Positions 25,017 to 34,400 of a stretch of DNA of 64,000 bases are shown piece after piece. The DNA comes from Paraclostridium hominis (GTDB taxonomy: Bacteria > Bacillota > Clostridia > Peptostreptococcales > Peptostreptococcaceae): NCBI RefSeq assembly GCF_014306135.1, contig NZ_JACRWD010000001.1, positions 1,240,001 to 1,304,000 of the forward strand. The letters are read 5' to 3'. Made by a program: the position numbers and the translations under genes. Each line of letters starts with the position of its first letter. The first letter of the stretch is position 1. The notes beneath the pieces were generated by a model. The model saw only the letters and a list, made by a program, of their open reading frames with translations, was not told the origin of the DNA and did not search any database.

Positions 25017-27302
25017 TTAAGCAGGTAGTTTAGCTACAAAAGAACTATAGTTTGTATCTTCATTTTTTATTAAACATAATGCATTATATCTTTCTAATTC
25101 CACTATATCAGTTTCATCATAGCCATCTTTTTCAAAGTGAGTTCTTAATTCATTAAATGCCTTAACATCACAACCTGATATAAGTAGAAATGATGATCCA
25201 CTTGCTAATATGGCATTTTTACACTTACTAGTACATTGGCTCAAATAATGCATAGCTAAAGTTGGCACAAGATTAAATTTTCTAGACTCAACTAATATAT
25301 TTTCCATAAGTAGCTGACAATTATAGCTTTGATGTATTTCATTTACGAATAGCTCTGTTTTTACTTCAGTAGCTCCTAATTGTTTTGCTAACCATATTTT
25401 ACTTAAATAGAATGTAGCTATAACATTGCGAATTACTCTAGAGTTAAATTGTTTTTCAGGAATTTTAATTAATATCACTTTACCCTGATTTATAGCATCT
25501 ACAAAGTCAATATTACTAGAACTATCTTTAGAATAAGCAATCTTAGTATACATATTAGTCTTAAGCCATGATACTCTATCTATGATACCATCAATTTTAG
25601 AATCATAGTTTTCTACACCAGATTTAGTAGTTTTAGTTAAGTCTCTAAGATCATCTAATTCATCAACTAATATACTTTTTGCATTTTCGCTTAATTGATT
25701 TATTAAATTTCCTCTCTTTCTAGGATTAGTCAGTATATCTATTACATCTTTAAAGCTTGCGTTTTCTTTAAGATAAAATACTACTGTACCTGCTGCATAA
25801 AGGTATCTTAGCATTCTAGGGGTTAATTTTGTGTTATCATCATTTATAGCATCTAATAATATTTGAATTTGTTCTGACTTTTGCATAGCTATAGCTATTT
25901 TAGAATAATCATCTAAATTTGGATTTATCTTGTGTTCATTAAATACGAACGATTGGAGTTGATTTATGTTAGAGCAGTCTATTTCTAATAATTTATCAGG
26001 TGGAGTTATAGCTTTTATATTGTTAGCTAATTGACATTGATCTATATAATCAATTACTATAAGTCCTCTATTTGCTGCAATAATATCTTTAGCCATATTT
26101 ACCATATAATAATCTTTACCGGCTCCCATACTTCCTAATAATACTCTACCTAATCTTGATATCTGATTATCTGTAGAATAATATGCTTTCTGTATTGTAT
26201 CTTTGCATTTAACCGTTCCTATTCTAATCTCTCCATCTTCGAGACACTTAGGTATTTTACGCTCTAGTACTTTATTATGATTTATCATTTTATACTGTTC
26301 AATTAATTCTCTACCTGGTAAGCTAATAAAATTCTGACACTCTTCTACTGTAGTCTTATTTATAGCTACATTATTAATAACTGGTCTCATAATATCAATA
26401 TCTTTTTTAACTTCCTTATAACGAAATTCATTGTCATCTGATATAGATTTAAAGCTGTTACACATACTTATTCCTATTTCTTTTTCCTTCTTATTATTTT
26501 TAGATTTAGATATTACTAGAGTTTGACTCTTACATATATCTCTACTAGCTTTTCTTTTAGTGCTACTAGATGGTATTTTATTAACATTAAGAAATAGTTC
26601 TTTCTTTTTGGCTTTTTTATTAGATTGAATGCTTCCTATAAAGTCCTCAAAATAAGATATTATAAACTTTAAAGCTCCTATTCCTATATCTGCTATATCT
26701 TTAGTTTTCTTAAGTGAATGCCCTTTTTCAAACTTCTCTATATTGTCTCTATATAACTTTTTGAAATAAGTATCCTCTCTATCTCCTGTTGGTATAAAAT
26801 TATAGAATATTCCCGTCATGTCATCGTTATCTAAGATATCTATAACTGCCATATTAGCGTTCAATAAATCATTACTTCTTTTGTCTACATTGAGACTTAA
26901 TATATCATTATGAGTATACGTTAACTCATATTTTGAACATGAATTGATATCTATAGGTATGTTATCGACTTGTTTAATCTCTATATTCTTCCAGCATTCT
27001 CCGAACTTAGTTCTAAATTTCATGTTATGGACTGTAGGTACTATAAAATAGAATTGTACTTCTTCCTTAGTAATATGGATATAATAACTAGATTTCATGT
27101 AACTTTGTATTATAAGTTTCTTATCTTCTCTTTTAATTAACTTATCTGCCTTAATAAACATTTTGTTAACTAATGCTGCTATTGAATCTGTTGAATTATT
27201 CTTATTTGATTTAGTAGGTATTAGTTGATATATTGAATATTCTTCTTTTTTAATCTGGATATATTTACTAAGTGACATTGATTTGACTTGATTCTTAAAC
27301 AC
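25017..27302 (-). CDS. HerA/VirB4-like conjugation-type ATPase
   Basis: About 761 residues. The N-terminal half is variable, with a lysine-rich segment near 265-280. The C-terminal half is a RecA-like motor: RVLLGSMGAGKDYYM is the Walker A (GAGKD in place of GKS/T), VIDYIDQ follows, and ELFVNEIHQSY is the Walker B with glutamate. SGSSFLLISG and a C-terminal ELERYNALCLI match the VirB4/TraC/HerA pattern. It likely powers DNA or protein transport at the membrane with the two small membrane proteins upstream. GTG at 27302 overlaps the previous gene by eight bases, so translation is coupled. No relaxase gene is visible in the element. Confidence 0.75.
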   Translation of the reverse strand: MFKNQVKSMSLSKYIQIKKEEYSIYQLIPTKSNKNNSTDSIAALVNKMFIKADKLIKREDKKLIIQSYMKSSYYIHITKEEVQFYFIVPTVHNMKFRTKFGECWKNIEIKQVDNIPIDINSCSKYELTYTHNDILSLNVDKRSNDLLNANMAVIDILDNDDMTGIFYNFIPTGDREDTYFKKLYRDNIEKFEKGHSLKKTKDIADIGIGALKFIISYFEDFIGSIQSNKKAKKKELFLNVNKIPSSSTKRKASRDICKSQTLVISKSKNNKKEKEIGISMCNSFKSISDDNEFRYKEVKKDIDIMRPVINNVAINKTTVEECQNFISLPGRELIEQYKMINHNKVLERKIPKCLEDGEIRIGTVKCKDTIQKAYYSTDNQISRLGRVLLGSMGAGKDYYMVNMAKDIIAANRGLIVIDYIDQCQLANNIKAITPPDKLLEIDCSNINQLQSFVFNEHKINPNLDDYSKIAIAMQKSEQIQILLDAINDDNTKLTPRMLRYLYAAGTVVFYLKENASFKDVIDILTNPRKRGNLINQLSENAKSILVDELDDLRDLTKTTKSGVENYDSKIDGIIDRVSWLKTNMYTKIAYSKDSSSNIDFVDAINQGKVILIKIPEKQFNSRVIRNVIATFYLSKIWLAKQLGATEVKTELFVNEIHQSYNCQLLMENILVESRKFNLVPTLAMHYLSQCTSKCKNAILASGSSFLLISGCDVKAFNELRTHFEKDGYDETDIVELERYNALCLIKNEDTNYSSFVAKLPA

Positions 27303-27564
27303 CTAGAATCACCTTCCCTATGATTTGTATTATAAGATGTATAGCCCATGCTAATATTGGTATATCTTTTCCTTTCTTCCATCCGAATATAAATAATATT
27401 GCAGCTACTAATCCAGCTATTAAACATACATCTGAGCTTAATTCTGTTATAGTAGTTATTAATTCCGTTAAAAACTCATTCCATTTATTTGAGAAAAACT
27501 CTTCTACTCCTTTAAATGGATTAAAGTTCCATTCTACATCAAAAGTTTGTTTAAAAGGACTCAT
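27295..27564 (-). CDS. Small membrane protein, 89 aa
   Basis: AGGAGG seven bases upstream selects ATG 27564 rather than 27570. Two hydrophobic segments (VCLIAGLVAAILFIFGW and LAWAIHLIIQIIGKVILGV) form a hairpin with a short KKGKD loop. It overlaps the ATPase gene and follows the 146-aa membrane gene, the arrangement of VirB2/VirB3-like subunits in small conjugation modules. The specific homology is not established. Confidence 0.65.
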   Translation of the reverse strand: MSPFKQTFDVEWNFNPFKGVEEFFSNKWNEFLTELITTITELSSDVCLIAGLVAAILFIFGWKKGKDIPILAWAIHLIIQIIGKVILGV

Positions 27565-27575
27565 ATACATACCTC

Positions 27576-28016
27576 CTAAAATTTAAAATCATATAAAGTA
27601 GGATAAAACTCTAAAAACAAATAACCTATCCAAAATTGAATACCTGCAAATGATGCTTCTCTCATGTTCCCACCATTCAATAAGCAAATAATCATTTCCT
27701 TGATTCCCATTCCCATACATGCATATTTAGCTAAATATGTTAACTTATCTATGATAGTTATAGCCATATCTCCTAATCCGCCAGTAGCATATACAGTTAT
27801 AGTACTTGAATTAATTAATATTGTAATTAGAATTACTAACCTCTTATACATCACTTTATTTCTCTTGATGTGTCCTATGAATTTATCAATTAAAAGTACA
27901 TCTTCTCTTGAATAAAAATCACATTCAACTAATTCAACTTTTTTATACTCTCTAACTTTAGAAACTTGACCACATACCATTTCAGTTATTGTGTTACCAT
28001 TTACTAATATCTTCAT
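27576..28016 (-). CDS. Membrane protein of the ATPase operon, 146 aa
   Basis: The N-terminal 55 residues are soluble and basic. A hydrophobic stretch (LVILITILINSSTITVYATGG, possibly a processed signal anchor) comes next, then two more hydrophobic segments ending in FWIGYLFLEFYPTLY. The glycine-rich ATGGLGDMAITIIDK after the first helix recalls pilin-like VirB2/TrbC leaders, but this is weak. AGGAGG precedes the start. It is the first gene of the operon. Confidence 0.6.
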   Translation of the reverse strand: MKILVNGNTITEMVCGQVSKVREYKKVELVECDFYSREDVLLIDKFIGHIKRNKVMYKRLVILITILINSSTITVYATGGLGDMAITIIDKLTYLAKYACMGMGIKEMIICLLNGGNMREASFAGIQFWIGYLFLEFYPTLYDFKF

Positions 28017-28077
28017 AATATGATCCTCCTATTTTGGTTATAATAATCTCATAGAATTTATCTGGAGGTGTTTAAGG

Positions 28078-28161
28078 ATGATGAATCCTCACTTGTGGAA
28101 AGCATTAGGCTGGTTCTCTTTGGTTGGAATCTTAGATTTAATTCAGAATTCATTACATTAA
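28078..28161 (+). CDS. Hydrophobic micro-peptide, 27 aa
   Basis: GGAGG lies nine bases before ATG. The peptide MMNPHLWKALGWFSLVGILD ends in a short polar tail (LIQNSLH): a single membrane helix of the size of small regulatory or toxin-like peptides. It is divergent from the ATPase operon. A similar TGGAGGTGTTTAA context precedes the 22390 peptide. Confidence 0.4.
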   Translation: MMNPHLWKALGWFSLVGILDLIQNSLH

Positions 28162-28228
28162 TTAAAGGATATCATAGATATTTATAGAATATATTATCGA
28201 ATTATATTTTTTAATTCACTTGAGGTTT

Positions 28229-28262
28229 GGACTCTATGGACTGCACTCCTGGAGTCCTTTAA
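28229..28262. terminator. Hairpin between the micro-peptide and the RHH gene
   Basis: GGACTC pairs with GAGTCC and is followed on the plus strand by TTTAATTTT. It lies between the convergent micro-peptide and ribbon-helix-helix genes. Confidence 0.5.
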
Positions 28263-28268
28263 TTTTAA

Positions 28269-28442
28269 TTAAAACTTCCATTCACCTTTACGTTTCATTT
28301 CTTCCATTACTAATTGTTTAATAAAAGCACTTTGACCTATCATTGCCGAATTATCTTTGATGTAGTTATAAATGCTTAATTCCTCTGGTGTCTTTTTAAA
28401 AGATACAGGTATTCTCACTTCCTCGCTTCTTTTTTTTGACAT
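28269..28442 (-). CDS. Ribbon-helix-helix (CopG/Arc-like) DNA-binding protein, 57 aa
   Basis: MSKKRSEEVRIPVSF is a beta strand with alternating exposed residues, and KTPEELSIYNYI plus MIGQSAFIKQLVMEEMKRK supply the two helices of the RHH fold. The ATG at 28442 follows AGGGTGAT; an upstream GTG (28454) is less likely. It is divergent from the AbiTii-type operon, so it may repress that operon, itself, or the replication functions. It is the only obvious small repressor in this part of the element. Confidence 0.65.
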   Translation of the reverse strand: MSKKRSEEVRIPVSFKKTPEELSIYNYIKDNSAMIGQSAFIKQLVMEEMKRKGEWKF

Positions 28443-28623
28443 GTGAGTTATCACCCTTTCTCAACTAAATTTGATTGTGTTTGTTTGTTCCTAATACATT
28501 ATATGTGTAATCGCACAAAAGTTGCTTGGACAAAAACATTTAAGATGAATTATTCTATATTGGAATTTTATGCTAATATATATATAAGAAAATTAATTGA
28601 TCAATAAAAAGGGGGTCATTCTT

Positions 28624-29253
28624 ATGTTTAGTAATCGTATTATGAGAGATAAAGTAGATTTATTAAAATTAAACGGTGATGTATATAAAGATATAAAATC
28701 TTGCGTACAAACGAATTTGATTTTAATAAATGATATATCAATTCCAATAGAAGAAGGAGATACACTAGTTCGTATATTACCAAATAACCTACGCGAAAAT
28801 TATATAGTAAAAGATAGAGGTTTTATTTCTGGAATGGGAAGTATCCAATCTCATTATCAAGTTAAAGTTGAAAAAGAGAATATTCATAAAGAAAAAATTA
28901 CATCTTCTTCTATAAATAACTTTTATGGAGATATCTCTCATTCTCAAATACAACAACATGTTCAAAATTCAACTCAAACTATGAATATGAATGAAGTTTA
29001 TGATAAAAGAGAAGAACTTAAAGCTTGGTTAAATGATACGTTAAAGCAAAATTTATCAAGTATACCTTTAGAGTCTGCTAAATTAGATACTATTGAAAAT
29101 ATTTTAAAAAATGTAGAATGTGAACTTGAAAAAACAAATTCTAAACCAAGTATTATAAAATCAGGACTTGCTTCTATAAAAACTGTATTAGAAGGAGCAT
29201 CTGGGAATTTACTTGCTTCTGGTTTAATCTATCAATTATCTCAGTTTCAATAG
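28624..29253 (+). CDS. AbiTii-partner protein with an amyloid-like FYG-SQIQQ motif
   Basis: GGGGG eight bases upstream fixes ATG 28624; a longer frame from TTG 28597 is unlikely. About 209 residues. The N-terminal domain (residues 1-85) has the pattern IPIEEGDTLVRILPNNL, IVKDRGF and SHYQVKV, which I recall from small proteins of unknown function in Firmicutes. At 98-118 lies NNFYGDISHSQIQQ with a following N..Q, also found at the C-terminus of the next gene. A helical C-terminal domain follows. The shared motif resembles short homotypic (RHIM/BASS-like) amyloid signalling sequences, suggesting direct pairing of the two proteins. No enzyme motif is seen. Confidence 0.6.
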   Translation: MFSNRIMRDKVDLLKLNGDVYKDIKSCVQTNLILINDISIPIEEGDTLVRILPNNLRENYIVKDRGFISGMGSIQSHYQVKVEKENIHKEKITSSSINNFYGDISHSQIQQHVQNSTQTMNMNEVYDKREELKAWLNDTLKQNLSSIPLESAKLDTIENILKNVECELEKTNSKPSIIKSGLASIKTVLEGASGNLLASGLIYQLSQFQ

Positions 29254-29262
29254 GAGGTTTAT

Positions 29263-29907
29263 ATGTCAAGCTTAGTATTAGAATTACAACAAAAGTGTTT
29301 AGATTCAAATATTTCAGTTTCTGATTTGCTTAGACATGCATTAGTATTATCTAAAAAGTTATATATTAAAGATGCTGAAAACTGGATTTATGCAGAATTA
29401 AATGGATATAAAGATATCAATATAGAACTTCCTAAATATAGAGTACTTAAAGGGGAATGTTTAGCTCTTAACATTTATAGTGGCGTTTACATACCTGTTG
29501 TACTTAGCAATGATAATGAAGTTGAGTTTTTAACAAAACTTAAATGTAAAAATTCTTTACCAGAGTTAGAATACTTAGTTAAAGAAAATAATAGTTTACA
29601 GCACTTGACTTTATCTTACCCTGAAACTTTTGAAAATCATTTAAGAAATTCAACTGGATATGATTTTAAATATGTATTATCTGTTGGAAAATCTAAGGTT
29701 AAAAATATATCTGACAATGTTAAGAATAGAATACTTGAGTGGTCTTTAGATCTTGAGTGTAGTGGCATTTTAGGTGAAAATATGACATTTACAAGTAAAG
29801 AAAGAGAAATAGCTACATCTAAAAATTATACATATAATTATTTTTATGGCAATATAAGCGATTCTCAAATACAACAAAACTCAGATAATTGCGAACAATC
29901 AATTTAA
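29263..29907 (+). CDS. AbiTii-domain protein (abortive-infection-like)
   Basis: 214 residues. The start SSLVLELQQKCLDSN..VSDLLRHALVLSKKL followed by WIYAELNGYK is the characteristic AbiTii N-terminal domain. A predicted all-beta middle part and the helix NVKNRILEWSLDLE follow. The C-terminus carries NYFYGNISDSQIQQNSDN, the same kind of tail that AbiTii proteins often have. Nine bases separate it from the partner gene, with AGGAGG between, so they form one operon. A defence role (abortive infection or superinfection exclusion by the prophage) is inferred from family and context. Confidence 0.75.
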   Translation: MSSLVLELQQKCLDSNISVSDLLRHALVLSKKLYIKDAENWIYAELNGYKDINIELPKYRVLKGECLALNIYSGVYIPVVLSNDNEVEFLTKLKCKNSLPELEYLVKENNSLQHLTLSYPETFENHLRNSTGYDFKYVLSVGKSKVKNISDNVKNRILEWSLDLECSGILGENMTFTSKEREIATSKNYTYNYFYGNISDSQIQQNSDNCEQSI

Positions 29908-29952
29908 TACTATTGAAAAAATTAGGCTATAAATACTCAAATTAATGAATAT

Positions 29953-31401
29953 CTATAGCCTCTCGATTTTATAGCATGATATATTATCCTTGCATGAAGT
30001 TCTTTTATCTGTTATTAAATTGTACCCTATTTCTGCTAAATATTTATTTAACTGTTTAGTTTTATTATAGTTAGCTCCTTTTACAGTGTTAACAAACTCT
30101 CTTAATTGATTTACTGTTACAATTTCATATTTATTATCTTTTCTAGCTAATAATCCAAATGACATTACATATCTATCTATGTAAAATTTTACTTTATCAT
30201 CTTCATCTAAATCAAAATGTTCTATGAAAAACTTATCTTCAACTTTATTATTGTACTCATTTAAAAGTGTATATAGTAGCTTTAAAAATTTAGTATTTAA
30301 GTATTTATAATTAATTTGATTTGTATTTTTGAATTGAATTATAGGTTTATAAATATCTACACTTAAATTATATATAAGATTTGATAGTGTTTTATTATTA
30401 TCTAATTCTGTAGCTATCAATTTAAATTGTTCACTTCTTTTATCACATAAAACTATCATTTCAAAGAGTTTAATAAATTCAATATCTCTTACATTATAGC
30501 TGTCTTTAGATAAGTATAACATTCTATCTGTTTTAGCATATTTATTTAAAGATTTCATCATTGATTCTTTAGCTTGTTTTCTATTTGAATTGCCGAATGC
30601 ACCTAAATAATTACCATCTTCATCAAATTTACTTAGTGTTTCTCTCTGCTTTTTCATAAGTATAGAATCTATTTTACTAACTAAGTAACCTAATATATTG
30701 TTAGAGTCATTTTCATCACCATCTATAGTATAATAATCTGATTCTCCTATTTTATCAATTAAAGTTTTTCCATTGTCATCTTCTTTATAAGCGTTCATTT
30801 CAAAACTTATATTGTCTTTATCTACTTTTCTAGTCATGTTTTTCTTCTCTTTTTCATCCCAATAGTATTCTAAATAATATCCCTGATTGTCATGTTGATA
30901 TAATTGTTTTCTTAATAAATTTTTAATAACGGTGTACATCATAGCACACATTGCATTTATTTTTTCTTCGTCTTTTAGTATTTCTTTAAAATCTTCAACT
31001 GAATTTACTGTGATTCCTCTTTTCTCTAAACTACTATTAAATTTACCATTTACTAAATCATTTAAAGCTATGTAACCTAAAACTCTTGCTTCTTGTAAGT
31101 ATTCTTCTTTTCCTTCATCGTCCCAAATTGAACCTTTATGTAATTCTTTAACTATCTTTTCTACAGTTCTAAAAAATAGATCAAGATAACTTTCTTTTTC
31201 AAATTCTCTATGTCTAATATAAGTACCATATACCATTTCATATTTTTTCTTTTTAGCGTTATATGCATACTTTTGTTTCCTACTTTCATATGCTTGCCTA
31301 ATAATTTCATCTATTATTCCTTTTTTTATTACTCTATCATCTTCTTTTAAATCTCTAAATCTATCTAATTTTAATAATTCATCTATATTTATTAAACCCA
31401 T
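29953..31401 (-). CDS. Hypothetical protein at the end of the late phage operon, 482 aa
   Basis: A soluble, charged, mainly helical protein with no signal or membrane segment. The N-terminal part (DELLKLDRFRDL..., KESYLDLFFRTVEKIVKEL, EEYLQEARVLGYIALNDL) is weakly reminiscent of sigma-factor region 2 helices, and the C-terminus of a winged helix (IVTVNQLREFVNTV...). Neither is strong enough for a call. It takes the place where tail-tip genes would be expected. AGGGGAT precedes the start. Confidence 0.6.
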   Translation of the reverse strand: MGLINIDELLKLDRFRDLKEDDRVIKKGIIDEIIRQAYESRKQKYAYNAKKKKYEMVYGTYIRHREFEKESYLDLFFRTVEKIVKELHKGSIWDDEGKEEYLQEARVLGYIALNDLVNGKFNSSLEKRGITVNSVEDFKEILKDEEKINAMCAMMYTVIKNLLRKQLYQHDNQGYYLEYYWDEKEKKNMTRKVDKDNISFEMNAYKEDDNGKTLIDKIGESDYYTIDGDENDSNNILGYLVSKIDSILMKKQRETLSKFDEDGNYLGAFGNSNRKQAKESMMKSLNKYAKTDRMLYLSKDSYNVRDIEFIKLFEMIVLCDKRSEQFKLIATELDNNKTLSNLIYNLSVDIYKPIIQFKNTNQINYKYLNTKFLKLLYTLLNEYNNKVEDKFFIEHFDLDEDDKVKFYIDRYVMSFGLLARKDNKYEIVTVNQLREFVNTVKGANYNKTKQLNKYLAEIGYNLITDKRTSCKDNISCYKIERL

Positions 31402-31435
31402 TTTTGTACAATCCCCTTTATAATTTAATTTTACA

Positions 31436-31466
31436 TAAAAAAAAGAGGTATAATTAATATACCTCT
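31436..31466 (-). terminator. Terminator after the tape measure gene
   Basis: AGAGGTATA pairs with TATACCTCT, followed on the minus strand by an eight-base T-run. It lies between the tape measure gene and the 482-aa gene. Confidence 0.85.
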
Positions 31467-34400
31467 CTATCTTCCATTGAGCTTACTCATTATTTCTTGG
31501 GCTATCTTTTCAACTAATCTATTTTCCAAACTTTTTAAATCATTAACTAAAGACTCATCGGCATTTCCTTCGATATTTATCATAGGTGCATTAATATTTA
31601 TAGATACTCCACCGCTACTTTTCTTTTTTGAATCTTTATTTTTTGAAACCTGTTTATTTCTATATCTATCTGAATAATAATCTATTCCAGCCAAAGATAG
31701 AGATCTTGTATTAACTCTATACTGTCCTACTCCTAATTGACCTAATACATTAGTCATATTTTTCATAGTTTCTATAGCTATGTTAAGATTTTCTATTAGT
31801 TCTGACTTTATCAAAGTTCCTATACTACTTAACCCGTCCCCATATTCATCAACAAATTCAAGCATAGCATCTTTTAAACTAGAAACCTCTCCGTTGATAT
31901 GTTCAAAAACTCCACTTTCTAATGTCTGATTTATAAAATCTCTTAAAGCATCTGGTTCTAGTAAGTTATCTAATTCATTCTTAGCTTTATTTGCTTCAGC
32001 TTCTATTCTATGTATTTCATCATCAAAAGCAGAGTTTATATCAGAGTCGATTTTAGACTGAACTAAATCTTCTAATCTTTTTTGTTCTGTTTCTATTTGT
32101 TTTAATATCGAGTCAAGCTTTTTCTTAGCGCCTAATGAATTATCTCCTGATATATTATCATATTGCTTTTGTAAGTCTTTGATTTTATTTAATTGATCGT
32201 TATAATCATTTTCATAATCAATTTGTTTTCTTACGTCATTATAAGCATCTTTTTGTTTGTTTATTGCATCAATTCTATTTTTAGACTCACTATCAATTAA
32301 TTTCTTTCTCTTTTCAATCTCTTTTCTTAATATTTCAGTTATCTTTTCTTCTACTGATTTAGTAGTTCTCAATTGCTGCTCTAATATCTGTTGATCTTCA
32401 CTACTTACCTTAAATGCGTCTATAGATGATCTTATTGCGATAGGCATATCAAATGTATTATTACTTGCAAATGTTCTAGCCTGATTCATAGCTCTAGTTA
32501 CGGTTTCATTTATAGTTTTATTTATTTGAGTCTGAGTCTTAGTAACATTGATAACTCCACGAATAGGACTACTATATGCACTCCTTACTCTATTCCAATC
32601 TGATATAGCTTGATTTGCCATCTGTCTAGTTGAAGTGGTAACTCCTCGATACATATCACTTGCACTAGATTTTGCACTTTGAACCATTTTTTGTGCTGAC
32701 TTTGAAACTCCATTGTACATATCACTTCCTGCTTGTTTAGCTATTTCCGCCAGTTTAGTAAATGATTGTTTTGCTCCGTTGTACATGTTAGTAGATTCTT
32801 GTTGTATAGACTTATTAGCCTTCTTAAAATCTGTGCTTGTATCTGTTGCTACTTTAGAAGTGTTTGTCTTTGCATTTTTAGCCATTTTATCAGTGTTAGT
32901 TTTTACTGAATTTGCTGCATCTTTAGTGTTCTTATCGGCATTAGATTTAGCATCCTTAGTATTTTTATCTACGTCTTTTGCCAAGTCTTTAGTATTCTTA
33001 CTAGCCTTATCTTTTGCCTCTTTAGTGTTTTTGTCTATAGCTTTTGATCCTTCTTTAGTTTTGTTATCCATGTTCTTTTTCATGGTTTCCATCGCAGAAG
33101 AAACGTCTTTTTCAAGAGTCTCAGTATTTAGTTTTCCATTCGCTTGCATTAACTTAAGATTATTCATAACCTGAGTTGTTGCTTCATCTACATTCATTCC
33201 TTCTTTTATACCTTGGAACATCATTCTTGTGGTATCATTCATGGCTTGAAGCGTAGATATTTGAGTTGAATCCATAGTTGCTAATTGAGTTGCTACTGTA
33301 GATGCTGCTTGTTTATAATTTCCATCAACTATAGCTGGAACTTGACTTAGTATAGAATCCATTGTTGTAATACAACCATTTAATTGTTCATCAGTTGCAT
33401 TACGCATTTGAGATAATCCTCTAGTTGTTGTTAGAGTTAACTTATCGGCAGCTTCTTCTTGTAATGCTATTGTTCTATTATTATAGTCATCCCATGCCTG
33501 CTTAACAGTTTGCCCTCCTGGCCCGTCTATACAAGCTGCTATTAAATCCATACCTAATTGAGCTACATTTGCTAACTGAGAAAAAGTAGCAGCCCATATT
33601 CCTGATATGAACTCACAAACTCCTCCAACTATAACCCCAAGACTTCCAAATTTGTCTTGAAGCATTAAAAGTGTATCTGAACTATCTCCAACAGCTATAG
33701 CAAGTAATCCTAATGCAGCAACTACTGCTGGTAATGCAATTGAACTTAACGCTCCCATTGCACCTGATAATAAGCCTGCTGTTGCACCTGTCCCACTAAA
33801 TGCAGTTGCAATTGTTCCAACAGCAGTTATAGTACTACCAAATAAAATTAATAAAGGTGGTATTACTGCTGCTAATCCAGCTATAGCCAATATTGCAGTT
33901 TGAGTTCCACTATCTAATCCTGCGAATTTTTCAGATAGATTAGCTACCCATTCTGCACAACTTAAAATAGCAGGCATTAAGTTATTACCTATAGTTACCG
34001 CAGCATCAATCATCTTATTTTTCATAATTTCTAATTTAGAAGCATTTGTATTATATCTAGTTTCTGCTTCTTTAGTCAGTGCATTGTTTTCTTCCCATGC
34101 ACCTGTTCCTATTTGTAATGCTTCAGAGAATACTCCACTTGCACCTGCTGCTCTTAACAAAGAGTCTCTTAATCTAACCTCAGAGATACCCATATCATCT
34201 AAGATACCTATTGCACTTAAACCTCTTTCTTCAGCACTTCCTAAACCTTGTACAAAAGATAATATTGCACCTGCTGCATCAGTTTCAAAAGCCTTTTTAA
34301 AATCACTAGCACTCATACCAGCAACTTTTGCAAAATTATTTAACTTCTCTCCGCCTTTTTCAGTAGCTAATTGCATTTCTATCATTACTTTAGAGAAAGC

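Noticed and set aside
29953..31401. A phage sigma factor
   Set aside because: Helical segments near the N-terminus are only vaguely like sigma region 2, and no region 4 HTH motif is recognisable, so the function is left open.
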